This document shows, piece by piece, positions 40,901-49,245 of a stretch of DNA of 64,000 bases (its first letter is position 1; the number at the start of each line of letters is the position of its first letter). A program made the translations under genes and the position numbers. The notes under the pieces were generated by a model, which searched no databases, was not told where the DNA came from, and was given only the letters and a program-made list of their open reading frames with translations. This stretch comes from Kitasatospora cinereorecta (lineage in GTDB: Bacteria; Actinomycetota; Actinomycetes; Streptomycetales; Streptomycetaceae), in contig NZ_JAMZDX010000002.1 of NCBI RefSeq assembly GCF_024172095.1, positions 1 through 64,000 on the forward strand, written 5' to 3'.

Positions 40901-43806
40901 CTGTCCGGGTTGACCGCGTCCAGCGGCAGCTCGGCCCGCTCCGCGGCCAGCCGCAGCAGCACCTGGAGGCTGCTCGCCCCGGACGCGGCGGGAGCCGGCG
41001 CAGCGGCCGCGACGGCCACCGGCTTCGGCTTCTCGGCGCGCTCGACCCCGGCGAAGGAGAAGTCGCCCTCCGGGACCGACTCGGCGGGGCTGGCGAAGAA
41101 GCGGAACTCCTTGTCCAGCGGCAGCGGCCGGGTGAACCGGTCGCGGAACAGCTCACCGTGCTCGACCGGCGCGCCCAGCGTGTACGCCGCCGCCACCGCG
41201 GTCAGCAGACCGGCCAGCGAGCCGCTGTCGGCCTCCAGCGAGACGGTCGGCACCGCCGGTGCGATCTCGGCCGCGAGTCCGCGCAGCACCTTGCCCGGGC
41301 CGACCTCGATCAGCAGGTCGGCGTCGGCCGCCAGGTGCTCCACCGCCTCGGCGAAGCGCACCGGGTCGAGCACCTGCCGGGTGAGCAGCTGCACGACGTC
41401 CACGTCGGCCGCCAGCTCGCCGCCGGTGACGGTGGAGAGCATCCGGCGGGCGAGCGGGGCGAAGGTCTCGGTCGCCAGGTGCCGGCCGAAGCCCTCGGCG
41501 GCGGGGGCGACCGCCTCGGAGTGGAAGGCGTGCGAGACGTTGATCCGGGCGGTGCCGTAGCCCAGCCGGGCCGCCTTGGCGCAGACCCGCTCGACCGCGG
41601 CCACCGGGCCGGAGATCACCGTCTGGGACGGGCTGTTGTAGCCGGCGATCACCACCGGCTCGCCCGCCATCAGCGGCTCGACCAGGGCGGCCTCGGCCGC
41701 GATGCCGGCCATCGTGCCGCCGCCGTCGCTGGCCTCGGCCATGACCTGCCCGCGCACGCTGGCGATCCGCAGCAGCGCGGCCTCGTCCATCGCACCGGCC
41801 CAGTGCAGCGCGGTGACCTCGCCCAGGCTGTGGCCGGCCGCGCCGACCGCCTCGATGCCGAGCGCGGAGAGCACCCGCAGGCCCGCCACCGAGGAGGTGA
41901 CGATCCGGGGCTGGGCCACCGCGGTGGCCACCAGGTCGCCCTCGGTGGGCTGGGCGTGGGTGCGGTACAGCTCGTCCACCGAGGCGAAACGCTGCCGGAT
42001 CGCGCCGCCGTCGCCGCGCCGCCCGGCGCCCTGGCCGGGGAACAGGAAGCCGATCCGCGGAGTCAGCGCGGCGTTGCCGAGGAAGACCCCGCCGGCGGTG
42101 TCCAGCACCGAGCGGGCGCCGGAGTCCAGCAGGGTGAGCAGCTTGGTGAAGCGCTGCTCGGCCTGCTCGGGGGTTGCGGCGACCACCGCGGCCCGGATCG
42201 GCCGGGCGGCCAGCTCGCCCTGCAGGGTGGCGGCCAGGTCGCCGAGTTCGGCGAAGGACAGCCGCGGGGTCAGCGCGGCCAGCTTGGTGACCTTGCCACG
42301 CAGCTCGGCCATGCCGTCCGCGTCGACCAGCAGCAGCTCGACGTCCTGCCGGGAGGCGACCAGCTTGCGGGTGGTCCGGCCGACGTCCTCCTTGCGGACG
42401 CCGTCGGCGTGCTCGACCACCACGTGCGCGTTGATGCCGCCGAAGCCCATCGAGGAGACGCCGGCCCGGATCGGGGCGCCGGACGGCCACAGCTCGGCCT
42501 CGCCGGGCACCCGCAGGGCGGGCTTCTCGCCGGTCAGCTCCTGGTGCGGGTCGTGGTGGCTGGTGGCCGGCGGGATCACCTGGTGGCGGACCGCCAGCAC
42601 GGCCTTGATCAGACCGGCCACGCCGGCCGCGCCCTTGGTGTGGCCGAAGTTGCCCTTGACGGTGGAGATCGCGGCGGGCGCGGCGTCCGGGTCGGCGGCC
42701 CGGCGGGCCTCGGAGAAGGCGCGCAGCTCGGTGGCGTCGCCGACCGCGGTGCCGGTGCCGTGGCCCTCGAAGTAGGAGACCGTCTCGATGCCGAACCCGG
42801 CCCGGGCGTACGCCCGCTGGAGCGCCAGGCGGTGACCGCTGGCCTCCGGGCGGGTGATGCCGCCCTTGCCGTCCGAGGAGTAGCCCCAGCCGGCCACCGA
42901 GGCGTACCGGAACCGGCCCTGGGCGACGGCGTCCTCGTCGCGCATCAGCACCAGCATGCCGCAGCCCTCGCCGGGCCAGAAGCCGTTGGAGCCCTTGTCG
43001 TAGACCTTCATCTCGCCGGTGGCCAGCGCGCCGGTCTTGGCGAAGCCGATCACCTCGAACGGGTCGATGGACAGGTCCACGCCGCCGGCGATCGCGACGT
43101 CCATCCGGCCGTCGGCCAGCGCGTCGCACGCGGTGGCCACCGACAGCAGCGAGGACGAGCAGGCGCCGTCGACGGTGAAGCCGCCGCCCTTGAAGTCGAA
43201 GTGGTTGCAGATCCGGCCGGCGATGGTGTTGGCCAGGCCGCCGGCCAGGCTGTCCTCGCCGATCGGCGGGAACGGGCTCTTGTAGCGCTCCTCCAGGCCG
43301 TCCAGGAACGCGGCCAGCGCCGCGTCGTCCCAGCCCTGCTCGCGCAGCGCGGCGCCGACCGTGCGGCGCACGTACGGCCAGCGCAGCCGCATCAGGTTGG
43401 CCCGGCTGAACTCGCCGGTGAGCGTGTTGCCGATGATGACACCGGTGTTGGAGTCGGCCAGGCCCTCGCCGAGCGGGAAGCCGGCGTCCTCCAGCGCGCG
43501 GGCGGCGGTGTCCAGTGCCAGCCAGTGCGTCATGTCGGTGGCGCGGAAGGTGGATCCGGCGATCCGGTGCTTGACCCGGTCGAACTCGAACCCCTCGATC
43601 ACCGCGGCCTTGGGGGAGTAGAACTTGTCCGGCGCGGCCGGGTCCGGGTCGTAGTAGTCCTCGGCCCGCATCCGCTCGTCGGGCAGCCTGCGGAAGGCCC
43701 GCCGGCCGGCCAGCACGTTGCGCCACAGCTCGTCGTGCGAGTCGGCGTCGGGGTAGCGCGCGGCGATGCCGACGACGGCGATTCTCGGGGGCTTGTTCGC
43801 GGTCAC
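37960..43806 (-). CDS. pksE: enediyne polyketide synthase PKSE (KS-AT-ACP-KR-DH-PPTase)
   Basis: A 1948-residue iterative type I PKS. KS (about 5-470) has active Cys216 (GACSSSL), His349 (EGHGTGT), Lys384 and His389 (GNFGHT). AT (about 580-880) has GFLFPGQGAG and Ser660 (GHSLGE). The central ACP has Ser979 in LHLSSITV, the usual form in this family. KR (about 1215-1440) has TGGGKGI and Ser1352/Tyr1365 (FGSIIGRAG, ADYATAND). DH follows with catalytic His1495 (YLSDHLLDGD), and the C-terminus is the built-in phosphopantetheinyl transferase (AGDVETV, WGAVECLRK). It builds the C15/C16 polyene from malonyl-CoA. GTG at 43806 overlaps the UnbU stop. Confidence 0.95.
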   Translation of the reverse strand: MTANKPPRIAVVGIAARYPDADSHDELWRNVLAGRRAFRRLPDERMRAEDYYDPDPAAPDKFYSPKAAVIEGFEFDRVKHRIAGSTFRATDMTHWLALDTAARALEDAGFPLGEGLADSNTGVIIGNTLTGEFSRANLMRLRWPYVRRTVGAALREQGWDDAALAAFLDGLEERYKSPFPPIGEDSLAGGLANTIAGRICNHFDFKGGGFTVDGACSSSLLSVATACDALADGRMDVAIAGGVDLSIDPFEVIGFAKTGALATGEMKVYDKGSNGFWPGEGCGMLVLMRDEDAVAQGRFRYASVAGWGYSSDGKGGITRPEASGHRLALQRAYARAGFGIETVSYFEGHGTGTAVGDATELRAFSEARRAADPDAAPAAISTVKGNFGHTKGAAGVAGLIKAVLAVRHQVIPPATSHHDPHQELTGEKPALRVPGEAELWPSGAPIRAGVSSMGFGGINAHVVVEHADGVRKEDVGRTTRKLVASRQDVELLLVDADGMAELRGKVTKLAALTPRLSFAELGDLAATLQGELAARPIRAAVVAATPEQAEQRFTKLLTLLDSGARSVLDTAGGVFLGNAALTPRIGFLFPGQGAGRRGDGGAIRQRFASVDELYRTHAQPTEGDLVATAVAQPRIVTSSVAGLRVLSALGIEAVGAAGHSLGEVTALHWAGAMDEAALLRIASVRGQVMAEASDGGGTMAGIAAEAALVEPLMAGEPVVIAGYNSPSQTVISGPVAAVERVCAKAARLGYGTARINVSHAFHSEAVAPAAEGFGRHLATETFAPLARRMLSTVTGGELAADVDVVQLLTRQVLDPVRFAEAVEHLAADADLLIEVGPGKVLRGLAAEIAPAVPTVSLEADSGSLAGLLTAVAAAYTLGAPVEHGELFRDRFTRPLPLDKEFRFFASPAESVPEGDFSFAGVERAEKPKPVAVAAAAPAPAASGASSLQVLLRLAAERAELPLDAVNPDSNPLDELHLSSITVGQVMNQAAQELGISAPMVTSAFATSTIAELARLLDELSETATGGEDAPRIAAGVRPWVRAFAVDLVEAAPGAATATTGGDWQLFTTDHHPLAGALHHALGRAGLGGGVLLCLPRACDEEHAALMLSAARAALGRAAKGTRFVAVGDRRGAAGLAKTLHLEAPEVTTTLVTVPLPEDLPVERATELAALITADVAATSGFSEVHHGVDGVRRVPVLRPLPAEARTGGPSALGLGDVLLVTGGGKGITAECALELGLETGAAIGLLGRSDPADDRELAANLERMAAAGLSFHYARADVTSADEVKAAVAGIRAALGPVTAVLHGAGRNEPHALTNLDESSFRRTLATKITGLETVLAAVDPAELRLLVTFGSIIGRAGLRGEADYATANDWLTDLTRKVQEDYPDCRCLALEWSVWSGAGMGERLGVLEALIRDGIEPIPTEEGVALLKRLLADPEAPTAMVVMGRAGGLPTLALEQRELPLLRFLDRPQAFYPGVELVVDTDLSAAGDPYLSDHLLDGDLLFPAVLGMEAMAQAGAAVTGLTGTPVLEDMEFLRPIVVPVSGSTTVRVAVLATDATTVRAVIRSSDTGFQADHFRATLRYDRPAPEDGAPRPVAEDAPRLGLDPARDLYGPVLFQGGRFQRLLGYRELAAKGCVAEVAAVPTTGWFAGYLPAELLLADPGTRDAMMHSIQCCVPDATLLPVSVERLYLADPTAVRAEKQVTLHAVERSKVNDTYLYDLDVRDQDGVLVERWEGLKLQAVRKLDGAGPWQPELLGAFLERRAETVLNAPVRCVVLPDGEEPALGVRARRERTAEAVGWALGGPAEVRYRPDGRPEVTGRTVSSSHGAGVTFAVLGRDAAVAGDVETVEARSEADWTGLLGQDGLALARLVAAEQGEVLDQAATRVWGAVECLRKNGRALADLTVADVPDTPARWVVLRSGGALVATFPTALLGVDEPVVFAVMSQSEE

Positions 43807-44810
43807 GCCGCCACCGCCTCGGTGCTGCCGGTCTGCTTGCCGAGCTCGGCCGCGATGCCGTCGCCGAGGGTGCGGCCGCCGTCCTGCTTCTGCTTCGAGC
43901 GCTGGATCCAGTGGGCGACCCACCAGCCGGCGCCGCGCAGACCGCAGACCACGGTGACCGCGAAGAACAGGGTGTACACCACGTTGAACAGCATCAGCAC
44001 GCCGTAGACCATGGCCACCCAGGAGCCGAACATGAACTGGTTCTTGCCCTTGGACGGCGTGGTGCCCGGGTCGCTGATCATGTAGTTGGTGAAGAGCACG
44101 AAAGCCACACCGCTCATCGGGCCGAGCGCCGAGAAGATCGCCACGTCCCAGACCCAGTGCCGGATGAGGGCCTGGATCACGAAGGCGCCCAGCCAGCCGA
44201 CGATCAGCGGGACCTTCTTGGTCAGCATCGCGTTGATCACGGTGCCCGAGGTGACGATGATCAGCGGGATGCCCACCCGGAAGAAGGTGTTGGCGTTCTC
44301 GGTGAACTCGTACGGCGGGGCGATGGAGACCCAGGAGCCGAAGCAGACCAGGGTGACCGTGATGCCGAAGTTGGACGGGTTCATGAAGTGCCGCATCCGG
44401 CCGGCGACCGGCGCCTGCAGGGCGTGCTTGCCGGCCACGCCGACGAAGGTGGCGAACAGCACCGGCAGCAGCAGGTCGTTGCAGTAGAGCAGCATGTTGG
44501 CGGCCAGCGCGGTGATGTGCGAGGGCAGCAGGAACTCGTACATGCCGCGGGCGCCGTTGCCCAGGAAGCGCGGGGTGCGGCGCTGCGCCCAGGCGCTGAC
44601 CAGCTCGAAGACGATCTCGGTGGTGTAGGCGGTGAGCACGGCGAGGATCGGCCACAGCCACGGCTGCTCGAAGCCGAGCAGGGTGTAGCCGAAGATGTTG
44701 AAGACGGAGATGGAGATGGCGAAGTTGCGCAGTGCCAGGTAGCGCGGGTCCTTGGCGGACGACTGCTTGGCGGCCGCGGGCTTCGCGGCGGCGATGACGG
44801 GGGCGCTCAT
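43803..44810 (-). CDS. unbU: enediyne membrane protein UnbU (RnfD/NqrB-like)
   Basis: A 335-residue integral membrane protein with ~8-9 helices; the N-terminal ~25 residues are hydrophilic. HFMNPSNFGITVTL and the late FTNYMISDPGTTPSKGK resemble the RnfD/NqrB fold, where the second element lies near the FMN/Na+ path, so UnbU may move electrons or ions. It belongs to the warhead cassette, required but without known reaction (E5 in C-1027 terms, from memory). ATG at 44810 overlaps the UnbV stop (ATGA) and its stop overlaps the PKS GTG, so the three are translationally coupled. Confidence 0.88.
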   Translation of the reverse strand: MSAPVIAAAKPAAAKQSSAKDPRYLALRNFAISISVFNIFGYTLLGFEQPWLWPILAVLTAYTTEIVFELVSAWAQRRTPRFLGNGARGMYEFLLPSHITALAANMLLYCNDLLLPVLFATFVGVAGKHALQAPVAGRMRHFMNPSNFGITVTLVCFGSWVSIAPPYEFTENANTFFRVGIPLIIVTSGTVINAMLTKKVPLIVGWLGAFVIQALIRHWVWDVAIFSALGPMSGVAFVLFTNYMISDPGTTPSKGKNQFMFGSWVAMVYGVLMLFNVVYTLFFAVTVVCGLRGAGWWVAHWIQRSKQKQDGGRTLGDGIAAELGKQTGSTEAVAA

Positions 44811-46786
44811 CGGCTCGGAACCTCCTGGACGTCGCTGGTCAGTACGAGCGAGTGGGTACCGGGCTTCATCTCCAGGGTCTTCTCGTGCATCCCGCCGGTG
44901 GCGTCGCGCCAGCAGAGCATCACCGAGGCCGGACCGGCCTGGTCGGCGAGGCCGAAGTGCACGTTGAAGCTGCGGAAGCCGCCGTGGCCGCTGCCGCCGT
45001 CGAGCTGGGAGATCTGGGTGCCCTTGGGCGTGGTGACCTTGACGGTGGCGCCGTAGGCGGGCGCGCCGATGTTGGTCAGGCCCTTGCCGGCGTCGCTCTC
45101 GCCGGTCGGCCGGTACAGGTTGAGGTCGAGGTAGTGACCCGGGTTGGGCGCCTTGTTGGCGTAGAAGGCCGGCGGGCCCCACTGCCGGGCGATCGCGAGG
45201 TCGAGCAGGCCGGAGCCGGTGGTGTCGCCCATCGCGATGGCGCGGGTCGGGGTCGGCACCGCGAGGCCCAGCTGCTTGCTGATGTTGGCGAAGGTGCCGC
45301 CCTTGGTGCGGGCGTAGAAGGCCAGTTCGTCGTCGCCGGCCAGGTCGTCACCGGGCTGGACGTTCGGCCACATCATCGGGTTGGAGAGCAGGTCGTCGTT
45401 GGTCATGGCCATCTCCTGCAGCCACGGCCAGCGGTCGATGTCGCCCTTGACGAAGCCGTCGGCCTGCAGGATGGACAGGTTGCCGCTGTTGTTGAAGTCC
45501 GCCATCTTGGCGTCCCAGCCCCAGCCGGTCCACGCCACGCCGTTCTCGCGCGCCTCCTGGGTGAACGGCGCCACGTCGTCCTGCAGTTGGCGCTTCATGT
45601 CGGCGTCGTCCTTGGCCCGGTTGATCCAGAGGAAGTTGGACTCCTCCAGGCCCCAGGCCTCGGTGATGTTGCTGACCATCATGTCGAAGCTGCCGTTGTG
45701 GTCGACGTCGGCGAAGTCGACGCCCATGCCCTTGAACGAGCCCTTGCCGAGGACGAAGGACTTCGGCGTGGTCGCGTCCCGCTGGCCGGTCGCCTCGGAG
45801 AACTTGATGTGTCCCGGGGTCGAGCGGTTGTACAGCAGGTGGGCGTGGCCGAAGTCGTTGGCGATGTACAGCGAGGGCAGGCCCTCACCGGTCAGGTCGG
45901 CGCCGGCGATGGCCAGCGTCCAGCCGGTGGAGGCGTCGAACGGGATGGCGTCCCGCTCCTCCACGAACATGGCGTCCGGCTCGGTGCCGGTGGTCGATTT
46001 GGCCCAGCGCAGCACGTGGTCGCCACCCGCGTTCTTCGCGCTGGACAGCGAGTTGTTCATCTGCACGTTGTTCAGGCCGCCGGGGTCGAGCACGTCCGAG
46101 TCGGGGAAGTAGTTGCCGATCACGATGGACGGGTGGCCGCTGCCGTCCAGGTCGCCGACGTACGCGGCGTCGGTGTTCCAACGCGGGCCGTGGTACTTCC
46201 CGTCCAGCGACTGCGAGGGCACCACCTCGCGCGGCACGTACGAGCTCGGCGAGAGCTCGGTGGCGCCGGCCTTGGCCATGAACAGCACCGGGGTGCGGCC
46301 CCAGTAGGTGACCAGCAGGTCGGTGCGGCCGTCGCCGTTGAAGTCGCCGGGCGTGCAGCCGGTGGGTGCCATGGTTCTGTCCATCGGCAGCGGCGCGCCG
46401 TCCAGCACGAACGGTGTGAACCGGTCGGCCTGGCGCGCGGTCGGCGTGTACGTCACCACGACCTGGTCGGTTCGGGTGTCGACGATGCACATGCCGTCGG
46501 CGAGCCCGTGCCCGGTCAGGTCGTTGATGGCGACGGACGCGCCGACCGACGAGACCCAGGACCGGATCTTGGCGTACGACGGGTTGACCACCCGGACCGA
46601 GTTCATCGGCTGGGTGTCGTAGCCCGGCGGCATGGCGATGGGCATCTCCTGGAAGCCGTACTGGGTGGCGATTTCGTCGCCGTCGGCCAGCGCGGCCTGG
46701 CTCCGGACCGCGAAGAACAGTGATGTGGCCACCACCACCGTCGCAACCCCCGGAATGAGCCGCCTAATTCGATCGCGATGCAACAC
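44807..46786 (-). CDS. unbV: enediyne biosynthesis protein UnbV (ASPIC/FG-GAP family)
   Basis: A 659-residue protein beginning with a signal peptide or anchor (IPGVATVVVATSLFFAVRS), so it acts outside the membrane. Several FG-GAP/calcium-type loops follow: GDFNGDGRTDLLV, GDLDGSGHPSIVIG, ADVDHNGSFDMMVSN and ADFNNSGNLSI. The C-terminal ~90 residues are the ASPIC/UnbV domain (HYLDLNL...GAPAYGATVKV). First gene of the operon. The GTG at 46786 is chosen because GGAGAGG lies just upstream; an in-frame ATG at 46813 has none. A secreted cassette protein is a puzzle for a cytoplasmic pathway. Family membership is clear; the role is unknown. Confidence 0.88.
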   Translation of the reverse strand: MLHRDRIRRLIPGVATVVVATSLFFAVRSQAALADGDEIATQYGFQEMPIAMPPGYDTQPMNSVRVVNPSYAKIRSWVSSVGASVAINDLTGHGLADGMCIVDTRTDQVVVTYTPTARQADRFTPFVLDGAPLPMDRTMAPTGCTPGDFNGDGRTDLLVTYWGRTPVLFMAKAGATELSPSSYVPREVVPSQSLDGKYHGPRWNTDAAYVGDLDGSGHPSIVIGNYFPDSDVLDPGGLNNVQMNNSLSSAKNAGGDHVLRWAKSTTGTEPDAMFVEERDAIPFDASTGWTLAIAGADLTGEGLPSLYIANDFGHAHLLYNRSTPGHIKFSEATGQRDATTPKSFVLGKGSFKGMGVDFADVDHNGSFDMMVSNITEAWGLEESNFLWINRAKDDADMKRQLQDDVAPFTQEARENGVAWTGWGWDAKMADFNNSGNLSILQADGFVKGDIDRWPWLQEMAMTNDDLLSNPMMWPNVQPGDDLAGDDELAFYARTKGGTFANISKQLGLAVPTPTRAIAMGDTTGSGLLDLAIARQWGPPAFYANKAPNPGHYLDLNLYRPTGESDAGKGLTNIGAPAYGATVKVTTPKGTQISQLDGGSGHGGFRSFNVHFGLADQAGPASVMLCWRDATGGMHEKTLEMKPGTHSLVLTSDVQEVPSR

Positions 46787-47033
46787 AATCCCCTCTCCGC
46801 GTAGGAATAACATTGTGATGGATCTGGTTGGCTCAAATTGTCTGATCAAGTCTGATCAGGGACGGACTTTTTGAGCATGGAACAACGGCCGGGGGGTTGC
46901 TTCTCTCATCTTGCCCACCGGCTGTCCCATGCCTGAGTCATGGGTTGAGCACGCTCGGAGAAGACACTCGGGCAGCCGGCTGTGAAGCTCTTCGACAAGT
47001 CCCTATCCGATTCCGTGACACCGAGGACGTTCC
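46787..47033. promoter_or_regulatory. divergent promoter region of the PKS operon and the GMC oxidoreductase
   Basis: A 247-bp intergenic region that is AT-rich for this genome. TCTGATCAAG (46841-46850) and TCTGATCAGG (46851-46860) are adjacent 10-bp direct repeats, each holding the palindrome TGATCA, well placed to bind a regulator, perhaps one of the two AraC proteins. It should drive the main warhead operon leftward and the oxidoreductase rightward. Confidence 0.5.
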
Positions 47034-48584
47034 ATGGCGCAGACTTACGACGACATCGTTGTCGGATCAGGCTCTGCCGGCGCGGCGCTCGCCGCACGGC
47101 TCACCGAGGACCCAGCCCGCAAGGTGCTGCTGCTGGAGGCCGGCCCGGACTTCGCGCAGGTGGAGGACCTGCCGGACGACATCCGCAACGGCAACGCGAT
47201 GTCGCTGAGTGCCCACGACTGGAAGTTCCGGGCGGAGATCAGCGACGGCCGGAGGATTCTCTTTCCGCGCGGAAAGGTGTCCGGCGGATCTTCTTCGGTC
47301 GGTGCGACGATCGCACTCCGCGGCGTGCCCGAGAACTTCGAGGAATGGGCGGAGGCCGGAAATCCGGAATGGACCTGGAACAAGGTCCTTCCCTATTACC
47401 GGAAGCTTGAGGACGATCTCGACCTGGGCGGCACCGAACTGCACGGTGCCGGGGGGCCGGTCCCGATCCGGCGCTGGCGCCAGGAGGAGCTGACCGCGGC
47501 CCAGCAGGCCTTCGTCGACTCGAGCCTCGCTGCAGGCTTCCCCGAAGTGACCGACCACAATCACCCGGAGGCCACCGGAATCGGGCCGATTCCGTCCAAC
47601 CGCCGGGACCGCGAGGTCCGGGTCAACGCGGCGCTCGCCTTCCTCACCCCCGAGGTGCGCGGACGGGCCAACCTGACCATCCACTCCGGGGTCCTGGTGG
47701 ACCGGGTGCTCTTCGAGGGCAACCGGGCGGTCGGCGTGCTGGCCGCCGCGAACGGCGGCGCGCCCGAGGAGATCCGCGCCCGCCGCGTGGTGCTGGCCGC
47801 TGGTGCGACCAACTCGCCGACCATCCTGATGCGTTCGGGCATCGGCCCGGCCGAGGACCTGCGCCGGCTCGGCATCGACGTGCTGGCCGACCGGCCCGGC
47901 GTGGGCGGCAACCTGATCGACCACCCGCGCTCCGGCATCTTCATGCGGCCGAAGCCCGGCGCGATCGAGCGCACCGACCCCTTCCTGCAGACCATGGTCC
48001 GCACCACCGCGAAGGGCTCCGACCACTTCAACGACCTGCAGTACTACATGGTCAACCACTTCGACCTGACGCTCTTCCCGGATCTGCAGATGCTCTCCGG
48101 CGCCAACGTCATCCTCGGCGTGATGGTGGTCGACCAGAAGTGCGAGTCGCGCGGCCGGCTTCGGCTGAATTCCACCGACCCGTCCGCGGCCCCCGCCATC
48201 GACCTCAACTTCCTCGCCACCGAGCGGGACGTGGAGAAGATGGTCGAGGCGATCCGGACCTGCTGGGAGCTGGTCAACCACCCGGGCATCCGTGACCTGG
48301 GCGAGGAGTTCATCGTCCTCAACGACCGCCTGATCGAGAACGAGGACATGATCCGGCAGTACGTCAAGGTCAGCCTGGACAGCGCCTACCACCCGGTGGG
48401 CACCGCCCGGATGGGCCGCGCCGAGGACGAGGGCGCCGTGGTGGACGAGTTCCTGCGGGTGCACGGCACCGAGGGCCTCTACCTGGGCGACGCCTCGGTC
48501 ATGCCGGAGATCGTCAACTGCAACACCAACCTCACCTCGACCATGATCGGCGAGCGGCTCGCCGACTGGCTGCGGGCCGGCTGA
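47034..48584 (+). CDS. GMC-family FAD oxidoreductase (E9-like)
   Basis: A 516-residue GMC flavoprotein. N-terminal FAD loop VVGSGSAGAALAARL, then the GMC signatures around FPRGKVSGGSSSVGAT and RVVLAAGATNSPTILM. The C-terminal catalytic His is in AYHPVGTARMG and the catalytic Asn in NCNTNLTS. They oxidise alcohols in natural products; SgcE9 of the C-1027 cluster is described as an oxidoreductase of this type (from memory). It is divergent from unbV and stands apart from the operon, but the shared promoter region ties it to it. ATG at 47034. Confidence 0.88.
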   Translation: MAQTYDDIVVGSGSAGAALAARLTEDPARKVLLLEAGPDFAQVEDLPDDIRNGNAMSLSAHDWKFRAEISDGRRILFPRGKVSGGSSSVGATIALRGVPENFEEWAEAGNPEWTWNKVLPYYRKLEDDLDLGGTELHGAGGPVPIRRWRQEELTAAQQAFVDSSLAAGFPEVTDHNHPEATGIGPIPSNRRDREVRVNAALAFLTPEVRGRANLTIHSGVLVDRVLFEGNRAVGVLAAANGGAPEEIRARRVVLAAGATNSPTILMRSGIGPAEDLRRLGIDVLADRPGVGGNLIDHPRSGIFMRPKPGAIERTDPFLQTMVRTTAKGSDHFNDLQYYMVNHFDLTLFPDLQMLSGANVILGVMVVDQKCESRGRLRLNSTDPSAAPAIDLNFLATERDVEKMVEAIRTCWELVNHPGIRDLGEEFIVLNDRLIENEDMIRQYVKVSLDSAYHPVGTARMGRAEDEGAVVDEFLRVHGTEGLYLGDASVMPEIVNCNTNLTSTMIGERLADWLRAG

Positions 48585-48607
48585 CCGGCCCCGGGATCGG
48601 TGGAGCG

Positions 48608-48811
48608 ATGGACCACGACGGCCGGCCTCGCCGGCCGGAGCGTGGCCGGGACTGGCTCGCCGAGCCCCCCGCGCTCGCCGGGGCGGCTCTGCTGCCGCTG
48701 GCCGGAGGCGGGATCGGCTGGCGGGTGCAGGACGTGCCCGGCGCGACGGCGGGAGCACTGATCGGCCTGGTGGCCGCGGTGGCTCTGGCCGTCCTGGTGG
48801 AACGCGGCTGA
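48608..48811 (+). CDS. small hypothetical membrane protein, 67 aa
   Basis: A 67-residue protein with a hydrophilic Arg/Pro-rich start (~22 residues) and two predicted membrane segments (ALAGAALLPLAGGGIGW and GALIGLVAAVALAVLVE). The ATG at 48608 follows GGAGCG 23 bp after the oxidoreductase stop, so cotranscription is likely. No homologue recognised; it could be an accessory or spurious product, but the two-helix pattern and position favour a real gene. Confidence 0.5.
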   Translation: MDHDGRPRRPERGRDWLAEPPALAGAALLPLAGGGIGWRVQDVPGATAGALIGLVAAVALAVLVERG

Positions 48812-49245
48812 CTGGCGGGCGGCCGCGCCCACCCCCCGGAGTCCGGACCGGAGGCGAATTCCTCGTCTCCGGCCCGGACTTCGTGCTGTCCGGCCGCAGG
48901 CACGTGGCAGGCGCCGCCCGGTGGCTTCGGCGGACGCCCAGGAGGTCGCGCGGCCGGCCGCGGAGGCGCACGGCTCCGGGCCCGCCTTGGGTCCGCCGCA
49001 GGAGCCCCGGCCGAGGCGCCGGGCCTCCGAGCCGCACCACCGCCGGGCCTCGCGGCCCTCCGGTACTCGTCGAACGGACTCGGCCACCACACCGCAGGCG
49101 TCCGACGGAGCGGAACGGCTCGGACGAATCTCCCCACCGGATCGCCCTCCCGCCGGCCCCACGGCGCGTCGAGCCGGACGGCACAAGGCCGCGCCCCGGG
49201 AGTCCGGGACGCGGCCTTCGGCACGCGCGCTGTGCGTACGGAGTG
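48812..49245. terminator. 434-bp gene-free stretch with two terminator hairpins
   Basis: The first hairpin (48841-48879) pairs GTCCGG-A-CCGGAG with its complement (one mismatch) and should end the rightward transcript. The second (49185-49218) pairs AAGGCCGCGCCCCGG with its complement except one base and should end the leftward DUF2306 transcript. Between them I see only frames with shadow-like composition and no gene. Confidence 0.72.

Noticed and set aside
38332..44007. 1891-codon rightward open frame opposite the PKS
   Set aside because: Mirror of the enediyne PKS coding strand; product is His/Gln/Gly-rich without domains.
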